From Omphiscola glabra (Eukaryota > Mollusca > Gastropoda > Lymnaeidae), in NCBI GenBank assembly GCA_964017045.1, contig OZ024808.1, positions 30,235,949 through 30,299,948 of the forward strand: a stretch of DNA of 64,000 bases, in the 5' to 3' direction. Under the pieces are notes generated by a model. The model searched no databases. It saw nothing but the letters and a program-made list of their open reading frames with translations, and had not been told where the DNA came from. Shown here in pieces: positions 13,201-21,640 of this stretch (position 1 is its first letter; the number at the start of each line of letters is the position of its first letter). The position numbers and the translations under genes were made by a program.

Positions 13201-16200
13201 AGTGTGTTGTTCCACCAGAGACTACTCCTGGTAATCATAAAAATACTTTTATTATAGCTTTTAATGAGTGTCTGTAATTAAAGTGCGTAAAACCATGTCA
13301 TACATTTTGTTGAACTCGAAAATGACATAGCATCGCAATAGTGACACGGATTTCACAAATAAAATAAGAGGCTTTGATATCAGATTCTCAACACACCGAT
13401 CTATAAAATTGATACAGCTAAACTCGGTGTCTCTTACTTTTATTGACACAGCTATGAACGCTGTTCTGGATTGTGTCAGCCTAAACGGAGACATTGTCCT
13501 TAACTTCACACGTGATAACTTCCCTAACGAAAATACCAACAGCATCAGGGTCGCCAACAAGCCCCCGGGCTGCAGCACAACAGCTCAGAGAGACACGGGC
13601 AGGAATCTTTACTATTTAAGAATCCCTTCAGAAGGTTGTGGTACAGTCATGACTGTGAGTGTTTGGTTTTACTTTGTGATCTTTAGTTTAGACATTTCTT
13701 ACATTGAAATATTTGAACAAGAACAACAAACCATTTGACCTGGGAGTTTTATTATAAAAATTGTATAACTCACCTTGCGGTAAAACTAATGCTCGATTGA
13801 CATATACAATTATTATTAAATTATATCATTTTAAGATGCTGTACATTCTTAAATTCTTAGATAAATATACGCTACATTTGTTTGATTAAAGTAAATCTGG
13901 GAAAAAATAAAATCTAACTTTGAAATGTTAACCAATGTGCAATCTACAGAGCAGTGGTACAAACATCTGCTACAATAACACAGTGGAGTATGACGATGAA
14001 TTTTCTATAAGAAACGTTCTGTTGGACTACACGAAGAAAACGTAAGTCTTTTCTTGGCTGGTATAGGCCTGTAGGCAAACATCTTTTATTAAATTTGTGT
14101 ACTCCTTATTTAATATGTTTATGTACCTGGTGTGGTCAGCCTAACAACGTTACCGATATTACAAAAAGGTGGGGCTAAAAATACTAAGAAACAAAAGAAC
14201 ATCTCTACAATACAAAGCATGGTACTGCCTGTTACATGCTAAGTAACCAGCTAAGTAACCAGCTAAGTAACCAGCTAAGTAACCAGCTAAGTAACCAGCT
14301 AAGTAACCAGCTAAGTAACCAGCTAAGTAACCAGCTAAGTAACCAGCTAAGTAACCAGCTAAGTAACCAGCTAAGTAACCAGCTAAGTAACCAGCTAAGT
14401 AACCAGCTAAGTAACCAGCTAAGTAACCAGCTAAGTAACCAGCTAAGTAACCAGCTAAGTAACCAGCTAAGTAACCAGCTAAGTAACCAGCTAAGTAACC
14501 AGCTAAGTAACCAGCTAATTAATGGCCGTCGTTCTAAATTAAGAAACGAAACAACAACAATAACCATAAAAAAATTAATAAAAATCAAAATATCAGTTAC
14601 TCCAAAACTAAAAAAGAGTAATCGACTATTATTGCAGTCGAATTAAATGAACTTATTTTCCAATTACCTTCTTTGTTTACTTGTTGTGAACTAGAGTTAG
14701 TTAGCCTGATGTTTTGGTATGAAAGTCGTTCATGCATGGTGAGAGTTTAAATGTGAGAACCACTGTTGTTAGTGTCAACACTTTTTGGGTGCGCGAGTTG
14801 TTGTGGATTGTATTAGTGTTGCTGAATGGTCATTGACTGACAGGGGAATTATGAATAAACAAGTGCGTGTATAAAAGGTCAGTGTGTTAGTTTGTCGAGA
14901 GAGAGGACAAGAGATTTATTAAGGGAGACCGAGAGATTTTGTATAGAGAGTCTGGGAGAGTGTAGAGTTCGTGAGTTTTATCCCATACGAGTTGTTGAGA
15001 ACTTGATGTTTGTGTAGTGACCCTGGATGGGACGACGTTTTGTATAATAAAGAATTGACTTATGAAACTATGAGGAATTATTGTGGACTTGAGTAATTGT
15101 GTGTCATTGTGTGGACCTCATTGGAATCATAGAGACCCTAGACAACGAGAGTAGGCCGTAGAGTATGAAGGCCGTAACATTTGGAGGCCGCAATGAAAAT
15201 AGGCCGTAACATTTGTCTCTCAGGAAATGAGGCTGACTTCGTGATATATCCCCCCCCCCCCGGGCCCTTTTTCCACCATTTTCCAATAGAAAATGCAAAA
15301 TAAAATAATTAAATTGGTTACTCTAAAATAACCTAATGATTTCCCTTTGATATTTTATTTTTTTATTGATATATTCACCTAATTAATAAAACCCCACTTG
15401 ACTTCTTCATCATATTAAATCCTCGAACATTAAATACCTTTCAATGGCAGATTTCAAAATTGTTACATTATCCAAATTTATAATGAACTCATTGTTAAAC
15501 TGTCAAACAACCAAACTTTGATTCTTCCCACCCCAGCTTCTCAGTAAGCTGCTGTATGCCAGCTGACAAGGAGATCAGCATTAAGTTCATCCCCCGGACC
15601 CGGGAGTACGCCCAAAGCATAAGTCAAACCTTCGACTACAAGGTAATCTTTTAAAGTTGTAATTTGCAGTCTTTCATTGTTAGTTTACGATACTTATGCA
15701 AGTAGGGTTTAGACGTCCATGAGACATATTATTTAAAACAAAGTACATTTCATAACAATGCAAAGGGCTCTATGATGAACATGCATAATTGCTAGTAATA
15801 CATTTTTATTCGATAGACCTTCTCAAAGTAAAGGACGGTAAATGTTACATAAATGAGTGTTTATTTTAAATTTAATTACTATGTACTGGAAAGAGTGTCA
15901 AACTCATTTTGTCCTGGCAGACATCTTAATATAGTACCTAAGTCTTGGCAGATATCCTAATATAGTACGTAAGTCTTGGCAGACATCCTAATATAGTACC
16001 TGTTACCCTTTTCTCCACAGCCAGAGATCAGCTTCTACCAAAACGAGAGATGCGATGTTAAAATCACCGATAACCCTTACGCTGTGGAGGTCGGCGATTG
16101 GGTGTACATTGGTGTCAGTGTCCAGGCCGAGGACCAGTCCCTGTTCAGAGACAGTGATCTGAAGCTGGTTGTCACACGTTGTACCGCCAACCCAATCAGA

Positions 16201-17413
16201 GGCGTGAATGACACGTTTGGCAGGGATAACCTCTTCGAAAACGTTACACTGATTGACAACAAGTACGTGGCTGTGGGATACATTCAATAAATGATGAAGC
16301 CTTTGAGCGGATTTACACACGAACAAACACAAAAATATAAATATAATTTATAAATAAATAAAATTATTTATCATTTCACTGCCCTATTAGTGGGACTAGA
16401 TCTAAACGAAACAAACATTGTGATTTTTTAAATTTCTAAATGAAGGCCATTTGAGTATAGACTATTTAAAAAAAATGCTCCATGAGATTGAGTTAGGAAT
16501 TCACAATTGTATCATCAGTAATTAGATTTATCTTCAATTGAGTTTCAATTATTGAACATCCCGCTCGGTGCCATTTCAGCTCTTTTAATTAATCTTGCTC
16601 ATTAATTTAGTTGATATCAGTTTCAGTACATGTCTTAATGTTCTGAAATTTCAGTTTTCTTGTTTATTTTTAGCCAGTTACTAAGCTATGCACACATAGT
16701 TAGCACAATTTTATCATGGCTGTTAAAATTTTCTTTGTTTTTTTCTCCCACTGCAGGTGTCCCGCAGAGATTGCCAGTGTCACCACCTACCCCATCAACA
16801 ACACCATGGAAGGTTTTCGATTCAGGGCTTTCAAATTCTTCGGTTACTCCTCTGTCTACGTCACATGTCACCTGCATGTCTGCTTATCTACGGACAACAA
16901 GGCCGAGTGTGATAGGTGAGATTTGTTAAATATCTGTTAATAATTATATAAAAATGTGGCTTCAAATAGAAAAAAATGGATAGCGAAAGTTTTTTAAAAA
17001 ATTAAAAGACATAAAAATATTTAAAACGCTTTGTCTTGAGAAATCTCTGGCTTCTCATAGCAAGTTGTATTCAAAATGTATGCTATAATACAATAAAAAC
17101 GTATCTTAATGATATATATTTGTAATATTGTTTTAGAAAGTACATTTTAAACTGACTGATAACATCTCATAACTTTCATTTATCTGCTGAACTGTATCTA
17201 ATCATTTCGTTCATTATTCTTCTCGCTAGATCATGCGTTACATCTGGACGTAAGAGGCGTAACTTGGCTGATGAAGTAACTGGACTAGACACAGTTGTCT
17301 CCCAAATTGTACAGATCACCGACCCCAAGCAGGCCCCTGTCAACGCACTGCCAGCCCAGTCACACCAAGACAGAACCGCTGAAAGCATCAACCCACGTTT
17401 CCGTAAACCTTAA
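7150..17413 (+). CDS. Gene A: secreted SRCR-SRCR-ZP protein (DMBT1-like), 12 coding exons, complete
   Basis: Coding exons: 7150-7213, 7997-8171, 10471-10609, 11707-11854, 12489-12636, 13022-13230, 13452-13654, 13950-14041, 15537-15642, 16021-16262, 16757-16915, 17230-17413. They sum to 1869 nt (622 aa plus stop) with no frame break. Order: signal peptide (1-21), SRCR1 (about 29-134, six Cys), linker, SRCR2 (about 180-286, eight Cys), ZP domain (about 298-555), RKRR furin-type site (569-572), 50-residue tail. No transmembrane helix follows the ZP domain, so the product is predicted to be secreted. ZP domains polymerise extracellularly and SRCR domains bind ligands (family knowledge); a mucosal, egg-coat or innate-immune matrix role is inference. 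Introns carry large minisatellites. The exact start is supported by the matching ATG-GGG start in gene B. Could equally be called DMBT1-like or hensin-like. Confidence 0.9.
7997..8171 (+). CDS. Gene A exon 2: SRCR1, N-terminal half
   Basis: Acceptor AAACAG at 7996, donor GTCAGT at 8172. Encodes RITYLSL, then GRVVIQINN, DGDICGTW and DAIVACKMLGY, the canonical first half of an SRCR domain with two Cys. Confidence 0.9.
8610..10130. repeat. 1.5-kb CT-rich minisatellite, 40-bp higher-order unit
   Basis: Built from 12-14-bp sub-repeats such as CTCTCACCATGGCT, CTCCCATTATAGCT and CTCATCATAGCT. Fills most of gene A intron 2. Confidence 0.92.
10293..10443. repeat. 27-bp repeat, about 6 copies
   Basis: Units ACTCGAGTCTTCTAGTTACA plus ACTTAAT, ending 27 bp before the gene A exon 3 acceptor. 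Confidence 0.85.
10471..10609 (+). CDS. Gene A exon 3: SRCR1, middle
   Basis: Acceptor AAAATGCAG, donor GTAAGT. Encodes MSNLRCTGQESSLSDC and VNCPYD, with three of the SRCR cysteines. Phase 2 in, phase 0 out, as in gene B exon 3. Confidence 0.9.
11707..11854 (+). CDS. Gene A exon 4: end of SRCR1 plus linker
   Basis: Starts TPEVAVSC, supplying the last SRCR1 cysteine, then a Ser/Pro/Asn-rich linker of about 40 residues. Donor GTATGT at 11855, phase 1. Gene B exon 4 begins with the matching DPEVGVVC. Confidence 0.87.
12489..12636 (+). CDS. Gene A exon 5: SRCR2, N-terminal half
   Basis: Encodes IRLHGVEGRPGMGYVQ, VWQYICDDKW and AKVVCKELCY. The Cys in KELC replaces the usual Gly of the LG motif. 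Donor GTAATT at 12637. Confidence 0.9.
13022..13230 (+). CDS. Gene A exon 6: SRCR2, C-terminal half
   Basis: Encodes NEPTCARPGVEN, FAWNQVQCTGNENTLINC and ELAGVQC, then the linker PPETTP. Acceptor TTCTGTAG, donor GTAATC, phase 1 out. Confidence 0.9.
13452..13654 (+). CDS. Gene A exon 7: ZP-N, first part
   Basis: Encodes AVLDCVSLNGDIVLNF, NKPPGC and IPSEGCGTVMT, the Cys and CGT pattern of a ZP-N subdomain. 203 nt, the same as gene B exon 7. Confidence 0.9.
13950..14041 (+). CDS. Gene A exon 8: ZP-N, second part
   Basis: Encodes NICYNNTVEYDDEFSIRN and ends KKT at donor GTAAGT. Matches gene B LCYQNTVEYDNEIYKQD. Confidence 0.9.
14237..14517. repeat. 12-bp perfect minisatellite, about 23 copies
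   Basis: CTAAGTAACCAG repeated essentially without error in gene A intron 8. The open frames on both strands here are products of the 12-bp period, not genes. Confidence 0.95.
14763..15180 (+). mobile_element. LTR-like segment (candidate solo LTR)
   Basis: Contains a TATA box (TATAAAAGG at 14870) and AATAAA at 15046-15051, about 175 bp apart, the layout of an LTR promoter and polyA signal. Begins near TGTTGTTAGTGTCAACA. Ends and target duplication not confirmed. Could instead be unrelated intron sequence. Confidence 0.3.
15537..15642 (+). CDS. Gene A exon 9: ZP linker region
   Basis: Encodes FSVSCCMPADKEISIKF through TFDYK. The CCMP motif is shared with gene B (ECCMP) and resembles gene C (VCCVD). 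106 nt in A and B, donor GTAATC. Confidence 0.9.
15915..16003. repeat. 38-bp repeat, 2.3 copies
   Basis: Unit CTTGGCAGACATCCTAATAT then AGTACCTAAGT, just before the gene A exon 10 acceptor. Confidence 0.8.
16021..16262 (+). CDS. Gene A exon 10: ZP-C, first part
   Basis: Acceptor TTTTCTCCACAG. Encodes PEISFYQNERCD, VEVGDWVYIGVSVQAED, LKLVVTRCTANP and VTLIDN. Donor GTACGT, phase 2. Confidence 0.92.
16757..16915 (+). CDS. Gene A exon 11: ZP-C, second part
   Basis: Encodes CPAEIASVTTYPINNT, FRFRAFKFFGYSSVYVTC and HLHVC, the conserved C-terminal ZP block. 159 nt in all three genes, donor GTGAGA. Confidence 0.92.
17230..17413 (+). CDS. Gene A exon 12: furin site and C-terminal tail
   Basis: Encodes RSCVTSGRKRRNLADEV then TGLDTVVSQIVQI, possibly the external hydrophobic patch of ZP proteins, and a polar tail to TAA. 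No membrane anchor is visible. Confidence 0.88.
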
Positions 17414-17568
17414 ACTCAACGGTCAATGTCAAGGCCGACCTAGTTATTTATAGATAGTGTTTCTTGGAATTCGCGAGTTCGGAGCATAGTTCATGCTGAA
17501 CAGATCTTAACCTGGTCTGACATAAAAGATATCTGTAATGTCTATATTTCACTTGTTACCAAATACCC

Positions 17569-17579
17569 AATAAAATAAA
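17569..17579 (+). terminator. Gene A polyadenylation signals
   Basis: Two overlapping AATAAA hexamers lie 156-166 bp past the stop codon. Confidence 0.7.
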
Positions 17580-18084
17580 GATATCTGAAATCCTATTCAA
17601 GCTAACTATCTAATGAAATTATTTTCACCTTTAAGATGAAATATTTATGATCTTTAAAATTTAAAAAAAAATTGTTGTTGAATTTTAATAAATATAAAAT
17701 ATATCCTGCTTTAAAATGAAATTGTTACATGCATATTTCAATTTATTACATATGTGATGTAACTAGTTAATAAATATTATGCATCAACAGCAATGTGTTT
17801 AACTCAGTTCAACCAGCCAAGTGTTTAACCCAACCATTACGATAACAAAATATATGTCTCTTTAATTTAATAAAGCAGCAAAACATTATATAGAATTTAT
17901 CGTTTGGAATAACCAGACACAATATGAATTTTCAAAATGCCCATTCATTTGACTTTCTCTCAAAAAAGAAACCACATCTGTAACAGTAACCACGGAAACT
18001 ATCGCTCCTGAACAATGCTGTCTCCACAAATGAAGCACTGTGAATAAAGATTAGAAGCATTTATTTTGTTAAAGGTGTTCATTT

Positions 18085-18238
18085 TTTTATATTTTACTCT
18101 TTCATTTTACTCTTTCATTTTACTCTTTCATTTTACTCTTTCATTTTACACTTTCATTTTACACTTTCATTTTACACTTTCATTCTTTACTTTTATTTTA
18201 CACTTTTATTTTACACTTTTATTTTACACTTTTAGCAC
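18085..18238. repeat. 13-bp T-rich repeat
   Basis: TTTCATTTTACTC and TTTCATTTTACAC variants, downstream of gene A. Confidence 0.85.
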
Positions 18239-18404
18239 GCACATTTAAATAACAATATAGTTTATTTTGAGGCGTACAAGTTACATCCAATTGATATATT
18301 ATTTTTACCCTGAGAAGAGCGATTCATGTAATTTTTGGCGAGATCCCAGTAAAGCACAATCCCTAAGAATAGTGTGCGGTCTGATCTCTAATGGTGTATA
18401 CGCC

Positions 18405-18715
18405 TTGTTACAGGTAGCTCGCTATGTTACAGATAGCTCGCCTTGTTACAGGTAGCTCGCTTTGTTACAGGTAGCTCGTCTTGTTACCGGTTGTTCGCCT
18501 TGTTACAGGTAGCTCGCCTTGTTACATATAGCTCGCCTTGTTACAGATAGCTCACCTTGTTACATATAGCTCGCCTTGTTACAGATAGCTCGCCTTGTTA
18601 CATATAGCTCGCCTTGTTACAGATAGCTCGCCTTGTTACAGGTAGCTCGCCTTGTTACGGGTAGCTCGCCTTGTTACAGGTAGCTCGCCTTGTTACGGGT
18701 AGCTCGCCTTGTTAT
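18405..18715. repeat. 19-bp minisatellite, about 16 copies
   Basis: Unit GTAGCTCGCCTTGTTACAG with variants. Confidence 0.9.
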
Positions 18716-19324
18716 AGACATCTTTTACGAAGAAGGTTGTTGAATCAGCAAGAGAAGTCCACAGGACAAACACATTTCAAAATTCTCAATGTCAGGCATC
18801 AATTGAAACACATTTCAAATTTTTTTTTAGTAATAGCGTATAGTTACATGAACCCAACCAACAGGTCTAAGACTCAGTGCTTACTGTGTTTTAGTCATCG
18901 CCGGAAACAGAACTCTTCGTCTCCCTCAATCCTCTATCGCACAACCTTCTCTAAATGTCCAACAATGATGACACCTTCCCTGCTATCCACCCAGAGGACT
19001 CGAGATGATGGGAAAGCCAGCATTCATAACTAAGTCGATAGTTCACTTCATCCGCATCCCACCCATGCATTGAAATTGATGGCTTCTTTCCTCCGTCTGC
19101 CAATCATGACTCATTATTATTATATGTTATCTTAATATATATGTTGTCTTATGGTAAGACTCATGGTAAGTGACCCCTTCTTGGTCAGCTGATTTCTTCC
19201 AAGAACAAAGAATAATGGGTTCATCGGTAGCTCTGTCAGGGGTGTGAATTTAAAGTTTTACCTCTGCGCAATCCAAGGTCATTTATCCAAATGAACTGCT
19301 TCCAATTTCCTGTATCTCATGACA

Positions 19325-19515
19325 TTGGACTGTCCTATGTGGCAATAATCTTGGACTGCCCATGTGGCAATATTCTTGGACTGGCTTATGTGGCAATAAT
19401 CTTGGACTGCCCATGTGGCAATATTCTTGGACTGCCCATGTGGCAATAATCTTGGACTGTCCTATGTGGCAATATTCTTGGACTGCCCATGTGGCACTAA
19501 TTTTGCACTGCCCCA
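19325..19515. repeat. 25-bp repeat, about 7 copies
   Basis: Unit CTTGGACTGCCCATGTGGCA then ATATT or ATAAT. Confidence 0.88.
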
Positions 19516-19897
19516 TGTAGCATTAGCCTAAGCTCCGCCACTGCCTATACGAAATAACTGAAACACATGACCTAAATCCCATTTCCTGGACACACTGACC
19601 TGTACCTCATTACTTGTACCCGATGACGTGCACCTCATAACCTGTTCCCAATGACCTGTATCCCATGATCTGCATTCTACCTCATAATCTGTACATAATG
19701 ACCAGTACCTCCTACTCTGAAGCACATCTGACATTCGTTCATATCCTGGTATATTACGGGCGTCGACAGAATAATCACCAACATGACACATCCTCACCCT
19801 AATCATCAAACTATTAAATCATTTCACTAATTGTCGACGTAGTGTTAGGGTTTTGGAAATTAAATCTGTTTTAAGTTGTTGCTGGTAGAATGAACAA

Positions 19898-20038
19898 TGT
19901 AAACAACCCTTTCCCATTCAAATGTGGAATGGGTAAAAGGAGTGGCGCAGCAGCACATTTATTCGGTGTCGTCAAAATCAAAGCAAAACATATGGGAGAC
20001 AAGTGGTTGTGGCTAAAACTAGGACCATACACACGCCT
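19898..20038. repeat. Dispersed repeat A, copy 1
   Basis: TGTAAACAACCCTTTCCCA, AAAGGAGTGGCGCAGCAGCA and GGGAGACAAGTGGTTGTGGC also occur at 28249-28378 and, more diverged, at 59945-60095. Unclassified interspersed element. Confidence 0.65.
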
Positions 20039-20279
20039 TAACAATTCCCACTTAAAAAGGTATTGATATTTTTTTTTCATAATGAATCTCTTTATTTATT
20101 AAAGAGCTATTATCAAAATAAATGAAAAAGTATATTCCTTTTATTTAACATAGTTCGGATACATTTTTAACATATTATCATTATCATTTTTCTGACTATG
20201 ATTAATGTCATAGTGATTCATTCAAGTTTAGTATTAGTTTAAAAAAAAAATATAGCACGTTGTTTTGTTTTAAAGTGAG

Positions 20280-21640
20280 TGTTGGTGACATCGAATTATC
20301 TTTAAAAAATCTAAGGGTCGCGAAGCGTATGGTAGAACATCAATTCAAAGAGGTTAATCCAAATGATTCTTGAACTTCTTCCCTGGCGGTGAACAGTAGC
20401 ATGTCGATGCCTTCATGAAAGCCTTTCTCTTGTTCTTGCCAGCACGTCCTCATCATGATCTTTATTGTCTGATGTAATCGCTCTAGTGCTTCCTGCGGCT
20501 AAGAATGATATGCTGTCGACCAGATGTGTTCTATACACAGTTAATAAATCACTGGCTTGAAAAGTCCAGCCGTTCCTTGGTCAGACTGTACAAGCTTTGG
20601 AAAACAAAACAATGTAAAAAAAAACATTATCAAGTCTTTGACGATGCTCGGAGTCTTGATATTACGAAGGGGAACAGCTAGTGGAAACCGCGCTAAAGCA
20701 CTCATGATAGTCAGCAGGTATTGGTGAGCTGAGTTCTTGTTTTGCAGAGTTCCAACTGTTTATTATCACGGACTAAAAGATTCTTAAATGCCGGAGCTGC
20801 TGATATCTTCTGATTTGGTTTTCGTACCGATTGACAATAATGGTAGGATTTGCATTAATCGATAACATCATTATTTCTTGTGGGCCATAAGAAGTGCGCC
20901 GTTATTTTGTGATAATTCTTGTTCATTCACAAATGGTCTTAAAGTGGTGAATTGTGGGCTAAGTTCAGGACTTCGTTTCGGAAAGGGGTAGGAGCAACTC
21001 TTTTAAAATGAACTATGCTCCATTCATGTAGAGGTCACCATTTTCTCAAAAGTATGTCTTCTTGTAGGAAGTAGCACACAGGATCAGGTTCAACTTCTTC
21101 TCAACGTATTCTCACAAAATGTTGCCATTTCTGGATCACTCTTTCTCTCTTCGAGATGTTGCATTATAGTTGATGTCTTGTGATTATTTGACTCTTCGAT
21201 GAGACTTTGCAAAATGATGTTCACAGATTAATATCAGGATTTTCTTTCTTAACTCTTTTCTTAAATGTTGGGGAAAGCTCTCTTTCGGAGATGTTTTGAC
21301 TCATAACCCTTGTAACAGCGTGTGCTGGATATAACTCTAGATCTTCATCATACAATTCAGCGAAACAGGGTTCGGATGTAACGTTCTCAAACACCCAAGT
21401 CATTTTAAAAAAGTAACGAGATAACCTCCAGTGATAGTGTCGGCGGTACACACACGACCACATTTTTTTCAGATCAATAAGGTGTAAAAGTACATCATTA
21501 AAAGCCAGGTTTACGTCTCCAGCAGCAGTTTTTGAACAAGGAAAGTCAACCCTCGATCAATAAGGAGTGTGATGCACCTGGGTCTTGTAACATCTTATAT
21601 AGGTCGTTTGTCATATCTTTATAGGTGGTAGACTAAAAGA
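20280..21640 (-). pseudogene. Decayed Ty3/Gypsy pol: protease, linker, integrase (minus strand)
   Basis: On the minus strand: protease relic QDPGASHSLLIEG (21550-21590); linker ELYDEDLELYPAHAVTRVM (within 21270-21360); CYFLQEDILLRKW and NEVLNLAHNSPL (about 20950-21090); integrase zinc-binding region YHKITAHFLWP and CKSYHYCQ (about 20830-20920), with one Cys replaced by Tyr; integrase core SDQG, STAYHS and EALERLHQT, then LLFTAREEVQESFGL (20340-20610). Many stops and frame breaks, so dead. No reverse transcriptase lies between protease and integrase, which suggests either a deletion or an integrase-before-RT (Gmr1-type) element. Confidence 0.75.

Noticed and set aside
14232..14646. Open frames on both strands with SWLL or NQLS repeats
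   Set aside because: They arise because the 12-bp satellite is a multiple of three and has no stops in those frames. No start context, splice sites or family similarity.
16003..16332. Minus-strand frame of 109 codons
   Set aside because: Antisense shadow of gene A exon 10, whose sense frame matches the ZP-C of genes B and C.
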